DNA of 64,000 bases, from the NCBI RefSeq assembly GCF_013404085.1, contig NZ_JABFHO010000002.1, positions 1 through 64,000 on the forward strand. Reading direction: 5' to 3'. A model generated the notes under the pieces. That model did not search any database. It was not told the origin of the DNA and saw only the letters and a program-made list of their open reading frames with translations. The stretch is from Winogradskyella helgolandensis (GTDB lineage: Bacteria; Bacteroidota; Bacteroidia; Flavobacteriales; Flavobacteriaceae). Positions within the stretch are counted from its first letter, which is position 1, and the number at the start of each line of letters is the position of its first letter. The position numbers and the translations under genes are program-made. This document shows, in pieces, positions 9,261 to 18,611 of the stretch.

Positions 9261-10022
9261 ATGAACGAAAATTTAGAAAAAGAGTATATTTTATCGAGTA
9301 GAAAAAGACGAATAGCAGCATTTTTAATTGACCATTTTACATTTACTTTTCTGATAGTAGGAATTGTATTCTTGTCACTTGGAACAGATTTTATGGATGA
9401 AAATAATTTCAATAATCTGACAAGTAAAATGTTGCCGACAATGTTGATTGGATTTCTAATATACTTTGCAAAAGATTCTATAAAAGGAATTAGTCCTGGA
9501 AAGTGGGTTATGGGAATTATGGTTCGAAATGAAAATAATTCTAATGAAGTTCCTTCTTTTGGAAAATTGTTAATCCGAAATCTATTTTTAATAATTTGGC
9601 CAGTAGAATTTATAGTTCTTGCTTCAAGTCAAGAGAAAAAAAGACTTGGAGATAAAACTACAAAAGCAATTGTAGTTAAGAATCCAAACAAACCGGAAAA
9701 ACTTCCGAGAATTTTAGCGTTAATTGGAACTGGAATTGCCTTTTTCACATTTACATTCTTATTTGCTGGTTCTGCAATGAAAAATTCAGACGCTTATAAA
9801 GTTGCAGTCTCTAAAATTGAACAAAATGAGGAAATTATATTGGAAACTGGAGGAATAACAGGTTATGGAATGATGCCGACTGGAAATGTAAATATTTCAA
9901 ATGGAAACGGACAAGCACAGTTGGAAATAAAAGTTCTCGGATATAAAAGAGATTTGAATGTTAGTGTTTATCTGACAAAAGAACCAAATGGAGAATGGAA
10001 GTTAATAGAACTGAACAAATAA
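9261..10022 (+). CDS. RDD-family membrane protein with C-terminal Coa1-like domain (cassette 10)
   Basis: 253 aa. Residues 10-135 look like an RDD domain: 'RKRRIAAFLIDHF' at the first helix, 'GKWVMGIMVRN' and 'LIRNLFLIIW', with a third helix before 'RLGDKTTKAIVV'. A further helix near residue 155 leads into a short beta domain (residues about 172-253) resembling the Coa1-like family of membrane-anchored domains. RDD proteins are often transporters or membrane scaffolds; the substrate is unknown. Confidence 0.75.
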   Translation: MNENLEKEYILSSRKRRIAAFLIDHFTFTFLIVGIVFLSLGTDFMDENNFNNLTSKMLPTMLIGFLIYFAKDSIKGISPGKWVMGIMVRNENNSNEVPSFGKLLIRNLFLIIWPVEFIVLASSQEKKRLGDKTTKAIVVKNPNKPEKLPRILALIGTGIAFFTFTFLFAGSAMKNSDAYKVAVSKIEQNEEIILETGGITGYGMMPTGNVNISNGNGQAQLEIKVLGYKRDLNVSVYLTKEPNGEWKLIELNK

Positions 10023-10029
10023 ATACTGG

Positions 10030-10163
10030 TGCTAACACCGTATATAATTTATTGCTGGCTTTTTGCCTACTTGCGAAAGTCCTCGCGGACTTTCTTGATC
10101 GGTAATTATTTACTAAATTAGTTGCTTGAAACACGCAACAAACCATATACAACAACGTTGTAA
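10030..10163 (+). repeat. attC site 10
   Basis: R'' 10030-10036 mirrors GTTAGCACCA over ten bases; R' 10157-10163. Second arm type; hairpin GAAAGTCC-TCGC-GGACTTTC. Confidence 0.88.
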
Positions 10164-10168
10164 AACAT

Positions 10169-10636
10169 TTGAAGAAAATTTTGAAAATATCGTTCATAAT
10201 TCTAACAATAGGCTGGTTTGCTTTTATTGGGTTCGGATTTGTTGTTGCTAATTTCTTCGGAGAAACGCGTGAGGATTTAGCTTTTAACGAAACTAATTAC
10301 TCGTGCGAATTAAAAAATGGAAAATATAAAGTGGTTTATGACAAAGAATTTTCTCAATATCCAAAATGGGAATTTGAACTAAATGGAAAAAATGTAACTA
10401 AAATAAACTCTGATATAAAACGTAAATACGAATTAGAAAAAATTGGAGCAAATAGTTTTCGACTTAATTCATTGGAAAAGAAAACTGACTCGCTGACAGA
10501 AATTCAAAAAGCTTTGATTTCTCAAGGAAAATCTTATTACGAAATAACTGATTGCAAAAAAGACACTTTTGAATTTACTATGCGTGTGAATTTACACGTA
10601 ATTTCAAATTCTGGAAAGTTTATCAAAGTAGAATAA
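10169..10636 (+). CDS. Secreted or membrane-anchored small protein (cassette 11)
   Basis: 155 aa from a TTG start, the only in-frame start that keeps the N-terminal sequence MKKILKISFIILTIGWFAFI intact. The TTG is part of the shared leader CATTTGA. One N-terminal helix, then a beta-rich domain of about 120 residues. About 100 bases of non-coding DNA follow before the attC. Confidence 0.6.
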   Translation: MKKILKISFIILTIGWFAFIGFGFVVANFFGETREDLAFNETNYSCELKNGKYKVVYDKEFSQYPKWEFELNGKNVTKINSDIKRKYELEKIGANSFRLNSLEKKTDSLTEIQKALISQGKSYYEITDCKKDTFEFTMRVNLHVISNSGKFIKVE

Positions 10637-10743
10637 CGAAAAAACAGGATTTTAAATCTGTGAAAAAATTAAATCACAAACGTTGCGGAAATGGAATTAA
10701 AAAATTGAGTTTAAAAAAAAAATAAACTAAGAAAAAAAACGTT

Positions 10744-10878
10744 TTACAACACCGTGTATAATTAATTGCTAGGTTCTTGCCTACTTGCGAAAATTCCTGC
10801 GGAATTTTCACGGGTTCGTTAAAGTTTACTAACTTAGTTGCTTAACCACGCAACTAACCATACACAAAACCGTTGGCA
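10744..10878 (+). repeat. attC site 11
   Basis: R'' 10744-10750 mirrors GTTGTAAAA; R' 10872-10878. Main type; hairpin GAAAATTCC-TGC-GGAATTTTC. Confidence 0.88.
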
Positions 10879-10891
10879 ACAAGCTGAAAAA

Positions 10892-11581
10892 ATGACGATA
10901 AACATCAAAAAAACTCTTGAAATTGGAAAAGTCCGAGAACTTTTAAATGAAAACGAGACTTTATTGTTTGTTGTGACTGATGAGAAATTAACCAGAAGTT
11001 ATGTATTAGAATTACAAAAAGAATTGCCTAATTATGTCGTGACTCGAATGGAATGGCTGAATAAACTGAATATTGTTCCAAGTATATCAACAAAAGTAGT
11101 TTTAGAAAATATACTTGAATTTCATAATTGTATTGAATTGTTTGATAAAACAGCTCATTCTCTAATGAACCTATTGGCTGAAACGTTCGACATTAATCTG
11201 AATAACTCTAATGAGGTTTACGAATTAAAAACCAAAAGAAGCGAAAATCAAAGAGGAGAAATAAATAATGAATGGAAATATCATTTTCACGGAAAAAGTT
11301 GCTCATTTACAAACACAAATACGGAGCAGTTTTTAGATATTCAAATTAACAACGGAATTGAGTTTGGAGAATTGGACACTTATTATTTGATGAAATTTAT
11401 TCAAACAACGGAATCACTAAAAAAAGCAAGTCAAATTTTAGACAATAAGACTGAAAATATGAGAAAAGTAATTGAAACATTATGGAGTTTTGATTATCTA
11501 ATAGAGTTACCAAATGGAATAAATAATGAATTAATATTAAACCGGAACAAAAAGCCTGTTGCCAACACCGTGTATAATTAA
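10892..11581 (+). CDS. Hypothetical protein, DUF6896-like (cassette 12)
   Basis: 229 aa from the ATG at 10892. The central 'WKYHFHGKSCSFTN' and 'YYLMKFI' recall the DUF6896 family (from memory, not verified). It is a clear paralogue of the protein at 35717-36409, which sits beside a quite different attC. The frame runs through R'', so the C-terminal NTVYN is attC-encoded. The frame is also open upstream through the previous attC, but that start is rejected. Confidence 0.65.
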   Translation: MTINIKKTLEIGKVRELLNENETLLFVVTDEKLTRSYVLELQKELPNYVVTRMEWLNKLNIVPSISTKVVLENILEFHNCIELFDKTAHSLMNLLAETFDINLNNSNEVYELKTKRSENQRGEINNEWKYHFHGKSCSFTNTNTEQFLDIQINNGIEFGELDTYYLMKFIQTTESLKKASQILDNKTENMRKVIETLWSFDYLIELPNGINNELILNRNKKPVANTVYN

Positions 11582-11691
11582 TTGCTAGTTATAGCCTACT
11601 TACGAAAGTCCTCGCGGACTTTCTATCTGTGATTTATTTGCTAACTTTAGTGCTTAAACACGCAACGAAATCATACACAAACACGTTGGCA
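11560..11691 (+). repeat. attC site 12
   Basis: R'' 11560-11566 mirrors GTTGGCAACA in part; R' 11685-11691. Left arm TGTATAATTAATTGC; right arm GCAACGAAATCATACA has one extra base. Hairpin GAAAGTCC-TCGC-GGACTTTC. Close relative of site 17. Confidence 0.85.
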
Positions 11692-12024
11692 TTCATGGCT
11701 CACTCTGCTCTAAAAAAATTATAAAACTGCTCAAAAGAGGTTTAAAAACAATTCTTTAAAATCTTACTCAAGTGACTTTTGACAAATAAAAACGTAACTG
11801 TTACGTGCGACTGATTTCACTCTTGCGAACTAAAAAAAATAAAAAATTAAAACTGACTTCTGACAAGCAATTTGCAAAGTTTACGTGCAACTGACTTTAC
11901 TCTTGTTTTAAAAAAAATCTGACTTTTACCAAGCAATTCGAAACTGTTGCTTCGGACTGATCTTTGTTGCGAAAAATTTTGTGGTTTAAAAACTTAAATT
12001 TACGTGAGAAAATAAAACCACGCA
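11692..12024. other. ORF-less cassette body (cassette 13)
   Basis: About 330 bases between sites 12 and 13 with no credible ORF on either strand. It contains three degenerate direct repeats of about 65-75 bases (see next entry). Nothing else identifiable; a small RNA or regulatory cassette is possible. Confidence 0.6.
11773..11980 (+). repeat. Three degenerate tandem repeats in cassette 13
   Basis: Copies begin near 11773, 11853 and 11919. Each has the order 'CTGACTTnTgaCAAgcAA', a short AT stretch, 'ttacGTGCaACTGAcTt' and 'ctcTTG' followed by an A-rich tail. Similarity is partial, so age and function are unclear. Confidence 0.5.
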
Positions 12025-12157
12025 TGCCAACAATGTATAAAAATAATGCGTAGTTTAGTACCGATCAAGAGTAAATGCTTGTTTGCTTGCTTATGATTTT
12101 CCTGCGGAAAATCCTCGCAAACAAACACCGCACTATTCTTATACGTAACCGTTGCCA
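12025..12157 (+). repeat. attC site 13
   Basis: R'' 12025-12031 mirrors GTTGGCAT; R' 12151-12157. Third arm type with covaried inner end: TATAAAAATAATGCG against CGCACTATTCTTATA. Hairpin GATTTTCC-TGC-GGAAAATC. Confidence 0.85.
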
Positions 12158-12191
12158 GTAATAGCCACAGCATCGATAAAAAAATCTTACA

Positions 12192-12392
12192 ATGAAGAAT
12201 GATTTTATTATGGAACTTATATTATGTATTCCATTAATCCTTTTTGGAACTTGGTCTACAAGAAAAGCTGTTAATAAATATAAACTTAAATCCTATTATG
12301 ATTTCCAAATGTTAGGTGCTGGAATAAGTTCAATAATAATTGGGATTTATTTCTTATATAGTGTGTTAAGTGATATTATAACAGCATTCTAA
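12192..12392 (+). CDS. Small two-helix membrane protein (cassette 14)
   Basis: 66 aa with hydrophobic helices at about residues 5-20 and 40-62 and a basic loop between them. No recognised family. It occupies the first third of its cassette; the rest is non-coding. Confidence 0.55.
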   Translation: MKNDFIMELILCIPLILFGTWSTRKAVNKYKLKSYYDFQMLGAGISSIIIGIYFLYSVLSDIITAF

Positions 12393-12761
12393 AAAAGAAA
12401 AATATAGAAAATCAAGCGATTAAAATAAATCGGACTGAAAAGCACAACGCTGGAATTTTAAACTAAACGGAGAAATTAAACCGAACAGCCCGCAAAAAAA
12501 TTGCTATTTGAAAAACAAAAACGACTGAATAAAAAACGCTGGAATTAATTTCGGAGATTATTTTTTTGTTTTTAAGAGTAAAATTCAAAACGCAACTTCA
12601 GATTTATTTACAACGTCGGATTTCTAATCTGAACGAACAATTTAAACCGAACAATTCGAGTAAAATTGCGAACTAAAAAACAACAACGTTGGAATTAAAA
12701 CAAAACGTGCAAATTTGGAACTGAATAAAAAATAAAACGGACGAATAACAGAAACTACTAC
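12393..12761. other. Non-coding tail of cassette 14
   Basis: About 370 bases without an ORF I would support. The motif AACGCTGGAATT or AACGTTGGAATT recurs at 12446, 12535 and 12685, each followed by an A-rich tract, so the stretch looks like degenerate repeats. 'AACGCTGGAA' also appears in the non-coding part of cassette 24 near 21888. Confidence 0.5.
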
Positions 12762-12896
12762 TGGCAACACCGTGTATAATTAATTGCTTTGGCAAGTGAT
12801 TATTTGGAAAATTCCTTCGGAATTTTCTCGCGTTCGTTTTTGTTTACTAAATTAGTTGCTTAAACACGCAACTAACCATACACAATCACGTTAGCG
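12762..12896 (+). repeat. attC site 14
   Basis: R'' 12762-12768 mirrors GTTGCCAGTA over ten bases; R' 12890-12896. Main type; interior matches site 8; hairpin GGAAAATTCC-TTC-GGAATTTTC. Confidence 0.88.
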
Positions 12897-14147
12897 GTAA
12901 TGCGAAAAAAATCCTACTTCTGAATTAAAGATATGCCAAAAAACACAAATTCACAAAAAATAGGTTCAGCAGGACACAGCATTGCCGAAACTCAAATTAA
13001 GTTATCTGAAGTTTGGATTGCTCGCAACCTTACTGAAGACTTTGGAATTGATATAGAGTTAGAATTTTCACCAACTGACGATGAAGTTGAAGGTAAATTT
13101 ATAAAGGCTCAAATTAAGTCGCACAAGAAAATTGAAATTCATAGCGGAATTTTAACCGAATCTTTTTCTAAATCCTTTCTACGATATGTCTATGAATGTA
13201 GAATACCAATAATTTTAATTATTGTGGAAACAAGTACGTCAAATTCTTGGTATGTATGGATACAAAAATGGCTTATTGATAGTGGAAACAGTACTAATAT
13301 ATACGATGAAAGCCAAAATAAAAGTATGTCAGTACAAATAAATACTGAAAATGATTTTAAACGAGCATTAAAAAGAGATTTGATTTCAATTGCATCTTGG
13401 GAAAACAAAACACAATTATATATTGCCGTTAAGGACTTGGCAAGTTTATCATTAAGAATGTATGATGATAAACTTTCGGAGTTATTATTTGGGTATTTAG
13501 AAGAATTGAAATCAGCCAATCCAAATGACCCAGATTACATTGATTTACTCTTAAATAGAGTAATTGAATTGGGTACAGGAATTTGGGCTACAAATGAAGG
13601 CAATAAAGTTTCGCAAATGCTATTCTCATTTTTGAGAGAAAATGGAAATAAAATAAATGCTGACCACATTTCAAAACTTGTTATTAGAGGAAAAGATTGT
13701 TCAAGAACAGGAATAAATGCGCTAGGCTTGCTTTATGATAATTACCCAGAACATACTGCATCCTTAAAATTAATAAGCAGATTTAAGAATTTTGATGACC
13801 CAAGATTATTTTATTATTGTTCTATTAGAGAAAGATTTTTGGGTACAAAAAGTCCAAGTTGGCTAAATGAAAAGAATGATTTAAATTTAGGTAAAATTAA
13901 AACCGATTTTTCAGAAATTAATACCAGTATATTTGATAAATGGGCAAATCGTGGAGATAGTGTGATTTTCGATTATGTCTATTTTGACGGAGAAAAAAAA
14001 TAAAATATAAAGCACTACCGCTAACACCGTGTATAATTAATTGCTTGGTTCTTCACTACTTGCGAAAATTCCTGCGGAATTTTCTCTGGTCCGTAAAAGT
14101 TTGCTAAATTAGCTACCCAACCACGCAACTAACCATACACAAACACG
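12891..14147 (+). repeat. Second copy of the DUF4365 cassette
   Basis: Identical, in every stretch I compared, to 1991-3247 (offset 10900), including the attC. Similarity begins at CGTT of the upstream site and ends at GTTG of its own site; flanks differ outside. The borders coincide with the G/TT crossover points. Confidence 0.9.
12933..14003 (+). CDS. DUF4365 domain protein, copy 2 (cassette 15)
   Basis: 356 aa, identical to the protein encoded at 2033-3103. The DUF4365-type PD-(D/E)XK-like region is at residues 1-150 and the remainder is helical. Its neighbours differ from those of the first copy, so this cassette moved or was copied alone and recently. Defence role inferred from the family. 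Confidence 0.8.
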   Translation: MPKNTNSQKIGSAGHSIAETQIKLSEVWIARNLTEDFGIDIELEFSPTDDEVEGKFIKAQIKSHKKIEIHSGILTESFSKSFLRYVYECRIPIILIIVETSTSNSWYVWIQKWLIDSGNSTNIYDESQNKSMSVQINTENDFKRALKRDLISIASWENKTQLYIAVKDLASLSLRMYDDKLSELLFGYLEELKSANPNDPDYIDLLLNRVIELGTGIWATNEGNKVSQMLFSFLRENGNKINADHISKLVIRGKDCSRTGINALGLLYDNYPEHTASLKLISRFKNFDDPRLFYYCSIRERFLGTKSPSWLNEKNDLNLGKIKTDFSEINTSIFDKWANRGDSVIFDYVYFDGEKK

Positions 14148-14153
14148 TTGTGT
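14019..14153 (+). repeat. attC site 15
   Basis: R'' 14019-14025; R' 14147-14153. Identical to site 3 up to the core GTTG, after which the next cassette differs. Confidence 0.9.
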
Positions 14154-14165
14154 GTAATTAACGAA

Positions 14166-14549
14166 ATGAAGAAAGCTTACCTACATATATTAATTTTATT
14201 GTTTACTTGTATTTCTTGTAGCGACAGAAAATTAGGAAACGACTACTACTATCTTCCGAAGTATGAATCAATTGACGTTGGATATCCCGATAGCGAAGCT
14301 ATTGTTTATAAGTCCAATCAAGAGTATGTCTTTAATGACATTAAAATTCGAGGCGATGTTTTAGAGGTTGATTTTAATTCAAAGTACATTATCATCAAAA
14401 GAGACCCATTGATAAGTCGAGACGAAAATTCAGGTATTATTGAATATTACATTATTGAAAAGAAAAGCGACAAAATCTTTGGACCAATGACTGAAAACGA
14501 TTTTGATAAAAAAATTGTTGAATTAAATATAAATCTTGAATTTGAATAA
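14166..14549 (+). CDS. Small lipoprotein (cassette 16)
   Basis: 127 aa from the ATG at 14166. Lipoprotein signal 'AYLHILILLFTCISC' with Cys18 or so as the lipidated residue, followed by a beta-rich mature domain. An upstream in-frame TTG lies in the cassette border and is rejected. Function unknown. Confidence 0.68.
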   Translation: MKKAYLHILILLFTCISCSDRKLGNDYYYLPKYESIDVGYPDSEAIVYKSNQEYVFNDIKIRGDVLEVDFNSKYIIIKRDPLISRDENSGIIEYYIIEKKSDKIFGPMTENDFDKKIVELNINLEFE

Positions 14550-14557
14550 AAAACTAC

Positions 14558-14690
14558 ACACAACACCGTATAAAAAAAATTGCTAGTTTTAGCTAAACCA
14601 AAGTTAGTTGCTCGTTTGCTAGCTTCTGATTTTCCTTCGGAAAATCCTCGCAAACAAACACGCAACTTTCCTTATACATAAACGTTATGT
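14558..14690 (+). repeat. attC site 16
   Basis: R'' 14558-14564 mirrors GTTGTGTGTA; R' 14684-14690. Third arm type: TATAAAAAAAATTGC against GCAACTTTCCTTATA; hairpin GATTTTCC-TTC-GGAAAATC. Confidence 0.87.
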
Positions 14691-14716
14691 GCCATTTGAA
14701 AAAAAATCTGAACTAA

Positions 14717-16495
14717 ATGAAAATATTTGATATTACAATTAAAAACTTTAGAGGAATTGCTGAACTGCAAAGATTAAAAGTTGGAGAAATAAATTCATTT
14801 GTAGGAAAAAATGATTCTGGAAAATCAAATATTTTGAAAGCACTTAACACTTTCTTTAATGACAAATTTGACACAAATGATGTTTTTAAAGGAATTCCAG
14901 ATGGAGAAAAAACCGAGATAACTTTAAGGTTTACACCTAACGAAGTAATAAACTCACTAGCATTAGATTCAAATAGTAAAATTCAATTAAAGAAAACATT
15001 TGAATTTAATACTTCTGGAAAAGTAGTGAAATCATTAACTTATGTCTGTAATGATTTGAATAGTGCAGACTATTCGAATTGTTGGGGAATTAAAGAATCT
15101 GAAATAAATGCGTATTGTGCTTCTTTAGAGTTAGATTATTCTCGTTCTGGACGTGGAGTTACAAACTTATCCAAAATTGAGTTAATTAACGATAATACTG
15201 CTGATTTAGGAAGAGTAGAAAAAGAACACGATGCATCTGATTTTTTAAAAAACTTAAAGAAACAATACAGTTTCATTGAACTTCCTGTTTATTCTCTATT
15301 TGATGCAGAACAAGACCTTAACGTAAGTTCTACATCTTTTCAAAGTCAATTTAAACCAATCGCAACCGAATCTTTAAGAAACAATTCTGCTCTAACTGAC
15401 CAAATAGAAAATAATGTACAAACAGATTTAGAAACTGAATTTTCTGCAATTACAACTCTAATGCAAAAAAATGTTCCCGAACTTGAACGTATAAACACCT
15501 CACCTGTTTGCAATTGGGGAAACCTTGTGAAATTTGATTTGTCTTTAAAATTTAGTTCTGATAATTATGACATTCCAATATCTAATAAAGGTACAGGATT
15601 TAAAAGACTATTAATGGTTGCATATTTTGAGTACTTGGCTCAAAAAACAACAAAACAACATCAAATTTTTGGAATAGAAGAACCTGAAACTTTTTTGCAT
15701 CCTGAATTACAACAAGATTTGCTGACCTCAATAATTGAATTGGCAGATGATAGCCAGTTTTTTTTAACAACACATTCACCCGTATTTGCAGGCTCTACAA
15801 GAGATTCAAATATTGTAGTTGTAAAAAAAGAAAATGAATTATCTACATATTACAACTATGAAAATGAAGACGAAATATTAGATGTTGTAATTCAAGAATT
15901 AGGAATAAAGCCAAATTATAATTTACTGAATGATAATTATAGAAAAGCAGTTTTTGTAGAAGGTAGCGGAGACGTGAAATTCTGGAAAGTTGCGTTTGAA
16001 AAAATAAACGGAGAAATACCAAACGACATTTTATTTGTGCCTTGTGGTGGAGACCAAGTAGATTTTTTCGTGAATGCTCATCTATGCAGAAAAATCAATA
16101 GACGATTTATAGTTGTTCTAGATTCAGACAGAGGAGCAGTCGATTATGATGCAAAGTTGGCTAATAAGGCTCAACTCATAGAAAAAGTAGAGGAATTAGG
16201 TGGAGAAGTAATGATTTTGAGAAAAAGAGAAATTGAGAATTATTACTCAAGAGATGCAATACAAAGAGTTCTTGGAAATGATTATGTAATTCCCGAACAA
16301 TTCCAAATAACCGATTATTCAGATATTAAAGAAGAAATTAAAACACATATTCTAGAACCGTCATCAGTAAATTTTAAAGCAAAAAACAATTTTACTGTAT
16401 TTGAGGAAATGACACAAGCAGAATGGATTGCTTCCTCTGTAACTGTCGGAGAAACAAATGATATTCAGATAATTATAAATAAAATATTGGAATAA
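14717..16495 (+). CDS. OLD-family ATP-dependent endonuclease (cassette 17)
   Basis: 592 aa. N-terminal ABC/SMC-like ATPase: Walker A GKNDSGKS at residues 30-37, Walker B region 'GIEEPETFLHP' and the H-loop 'TTHSP' near residue 355. A C-terminal TOPRIM nuclease domain starts near residue 412 ('VFVEGSGD') with the acidic motif 'VLDSDRG' near 467. This is the domain order of OLD nucleases, some of which act in phage defence. It is the largest cassette in the array, with a single gene. Confidence 0.87.
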   Translation: MKIFDITIKNFRGIAELQRLKVGEINSFVGKNDSGKSNILKALNTFFNDKFDTNDVFKGIPDGEKTEITLRFTPNEVINSLALDSNSKIQLKKTFEFNTSGKVVKSLTYVCNDLNSADYSNCWGIKESEINAYCASLELDYSRSGRGVTNLSKIELINDNTADLGRVEKEHDASDFLKNLKKQYSFIELPVYSLFDAEQDLNVSSTSFQSQFKPIATESLRNNSALTDQIENNVQTDLETEFSAITTLMQKNVPELERINTSPVCNWGNLVKFDLSLKFSSDNYDIPISNKGTGFKRLLMVAYFEYLAQKTTKQHQIFGIEEPETFLHPELQQDLLTSIIELADDSQFFLTTHSPVFAGSTRDSNIVVVKKENELSTYYNYENEDEILDVVIQELGIKPNYNLLNDNYRKAVFVEGSGDVKFWKVAFEKINGEIPNDILFVPCGGDQVDFFVNAHLCRKINRRFIVVLDSDRGAVDYDAKLANKAQLIEKVEELGGEVMILRKREIENYYSRDAIQRVLGNDYVIPEQFQITDYSDIKEEIKTHILEPSSVNFKAKNNFTVFEEMTQAEWIASSVTVGETNDIQIIINKILE

Positions 16496-16502
16496 AAACG
16501 GC

Positions 16503-16634
16503 ACATAACACCGTGTATAATTCATTGCTAGTTATAGCTTGCTTACGAAAGTCCTCGCGGACTTTCTATCTGTGATTTATTTGCTAACTTTAGTGCTTAA
16601 ACACGCAACGAAATCATACACAAACACGTTAGCA
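16503..16634 (+). repeat. attC site 17
   Basis: R'' 16503-16509 mirrors GTTATGTGCC over ten bases; R' 16628-16634. Arms as in site 12, with one extra right-arm base; hairpin GAAAGTCC-TCGC-GGACTTTC. Confidence 0.85.
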
Positions 16635-16670
16635 CAAATACAAAACAAACTTCAAGCATTTTATTAAACT

Positions 16671-17450
16671 ATGTCTTTCGATGAAACATTATTGCAATTA
16701 CGATTAATCGCTCGAAAGAAAGGTAAATATGTAATGAACAAATTATTTGATGACTACTTGACTGGTCACATCGACAAAAAAAGAATAATTTCTTGTCTTT
16801 TATGTGGTTCTGAATCTAATATTACAAAGGAACACGTACTTCCGAAATGGGTGTTTGAAAATGACCCAACACGAACTTTCACAACTGATGTTAATCAGTT
16901 GTCACAGAAGTATATCGGAACAACATTGCCTATGTGTTCCACTTGTAATACAGATTTACTAAATACGTTAGAACTTTATATACAAAGAACAATTTCAGAA
17001 GTAGACCTAAAAACTAAATATTATAGTTCTGAAAACTGGGACAATATTATAAGGTGGCTCGAAACCATAGATTTTAAATTTCAGCTAATGGATTTAACAA
17101 CTAAATTTAGAGCTCATAAAGAAGCTGGATATGTTCCTTTTTTAGCGGACTTATCAATAGCAGAAATGAGAGATTTCTCAATTCGGACAATTCAATCAAA
17201 AGCAAGGTTATCCTTGAAGAGAATTTCAACAAAGGACAAAACTAAAAGAGCTAATTCTCTAATAGTTGGAACGACTAAGGTTAAAACATTTAATTATTTT
17301 CATAAATCAGGACAGTTCATTCATCTTGAAATACCGAAATATAATAAAGTGTTTTTCTATTTTTTCGAGAAAGTGTTTGAAGATGATGAACAGGCGAAAA
17401 AAGAAGCCATGGAAATAATCAAATCAGTTTATGATGAGGGGAAAGAATAA
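16671..17450 (+). CDS. HNH-type putative endonuclease (cassette 18)
   Basis: 259 aa. Residues about 43-85 contain CLLCG, then 'EHVLPKW' and CSTCN: two CxxC zinc knuckles around an E-H core, which fits an HNH (His-Me finger) nuclease. The remaining 170 residues are unrecognised. HNH proteins of this size occur in restriction and defence loci; the target is unknown. Confidence 0.68.
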   Translation: MSFDETLLQLRLIARKKGKYVMNKLFDDYLTGHIDKKRIISCLLCGSESNITKEHVLPKWVFENDPTRTFTTDVNQLSQKYIGTTLPMCSTCNTDLLNTLELYIQRTISEVDLKTKYYSSENWDNIIRWLETIDFKFQLMDLTTKFRAHKEAGYVPFLADLSIAEMRDFSIRTIQSKARLSLKRISTKDKTKRANSLIVGTTKVKTFNYFHKSGQFIHLEIPKYNKVFFYFFEKVFEDDEQAKKEAMEIIKSVYDEGKE

Positions 17451-17457
17451 GTACTTG

Positions 17458-17592
17458 TGCTAACACCGTGTATAATTAATTGCTGTTTTCTTCCCTACTT
17501 GCGAATATTCCTGCGGAATATTCACGGGTTCGTAAATGTTTGCTAACTTAGTCGCTTAACCACGCAACTAACCATACACAAACACGTTGTGC
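17458..17592 (+). repeat. attC site 18
   Basis: R'' 17458-17464 mirrors GTTAGCACAA over ten bases; R' 17586-17592. Main type; hairpin GAATATTCC-TGC-GGAATATTC. Confidence 0.88.
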
Positions 17593-17615
17593 AACATTTA
17601 ATAAAAACACCGAAA

Positions 17616-18017
17616 ATGAAAATAAAATATAATGAATTAGATAAATCACTTGAAATTAAAGATGAATTGAGAAATCATTATCTTTTAATAAAAATTGTAT
17701 TGATTTTAAATTTGATAAGTTCGGTTTTCCAACTAATAGATACAAATAAGACTGGAATCGGTTTCGTAGAAATTATATTCTTTATAGTTGGAATTAGCTC
17801 ATTGATTATTTTGTGCATTTTTATCTTTAAAAAAGATACTTCTGAGAAAATTCCAATTGAAAAAATTGTACGATTAAATGAAAAATCGATATTCGGAAAA
17901 AAACAATTCTCTTTGAAATTAAAAAACGGAAAGAAACGTGACTTAACAGAATTAAAATCTGAAACGGAATTTAATGAATTAAAAAAAATGTTTTCGGAAA
18001 TCGGAATTATAAACTGA
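17616..18017 (+). CDS. Two-helix membrane protein with cytosolic tail (cassette 19)
   Basis: 133 aa from the ATG at 17616. A basic N-terminus, two helices at about residues 26-44 and 55-75, and a Lys-rich C-terminal region with a beta pattern that could be a bacterial PH-like domain (inference). The GTG nine codons upstream lies in the cassette border and is rejected. Confidence 0.62.
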   Translation: MKIKYNELDKSLEIKDELRNHYLLIKIVLILNLISSVFQLIDTNKTGIGFVEIIFFIVGISSLIILCIFIFKKDTSEKIPIEKIVRLNEKSIFGKKQFSLKLKNGKKRDLTELKSETEFNELKKMFSEIGIIN

Positions 18018-18031
18018 AAGAAAAAAACGTT

Positions 18032-18165
18032 GCACAACACCGTGTATAATTAATTGCTTCATTGAGCTTACTTGCGAATATTCCTGCGGAATATTCACGG
18101 GTTCGTAAAAGTTTGCTAATTTAGTTGCTTAACCACGCAACTAACCATACACAATCACGTTGGCA
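18032..18165 (+). repeat. attC site 19
   Basis: R'' 18032-18038 mirrors GTTGTGCAAC over ten bases; R' 18159-18165. Main type; hairpin GAATATTCC-TGC-GGAATATTC. Confidence 0.88.
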
Positions 18166-18221
18166 GTAATTAAAAACTCACTCAAAACCAAAACTGAATT
18201 AAGACTTATAAAAGTAAATTT

Positions 18222-18482
18222 ATGAATGAAAGAGTTTTAATTATTTTAAGAAAACTGATAAATGTATTGAGATATATTTTTACAGGATTTTGGGGATTTT
18301 TAACAATAATTGTTATCATATATTTAATTCATAGATATTCAAATCCTGGTTGGAAAAGTATTTCAAATCGAGACTTAAAAGATTATGGAAAAATTAGTTT
18401 AATCTTTTTTTCAATATTCGGAATCTTGACATTTTTAAAATATTCTATAACTAAAAAATTGAATAAAAATGAAGAAAAGTAA
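18222..18482 (+). CDS. Small two-helix membrane protein, copy 2 (cassette 20, gene 1)
   Basis: 86 aa, identical to the protein at 3310-3570. Two hydrophobic helices and a basic tail. Duplicated together with its downstream partner gene. Confidence 0.65.
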   Translation: MNERVLIILRKLINVLRYIFTGFWGFLTIIVIIYLIHRYSNPGWKSISNRDLKDYGKISLIFFSIFGILTFLKYSITKKLNKNEEK

Positions 18483-18611
18483 AACTTTGAAAGTTTAAAA
18501 AATCCATTTGAAATTTATAAGGTGAATTTAAAGTTTATGAAAAAGAATAAAAAAGGAGGAAATACAATCAAAATAAAAGAATATTTATTAAAGAAATAAA
18601 TTGAAACCATT

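Noticed and set aside
12685..12696. AACGTTGGAATT as a hidden attC core
   Set aside because: The GTTGGAA stretch has ACAACAACGTTGG in common with real sites, but no arms or hairpin are present around it.
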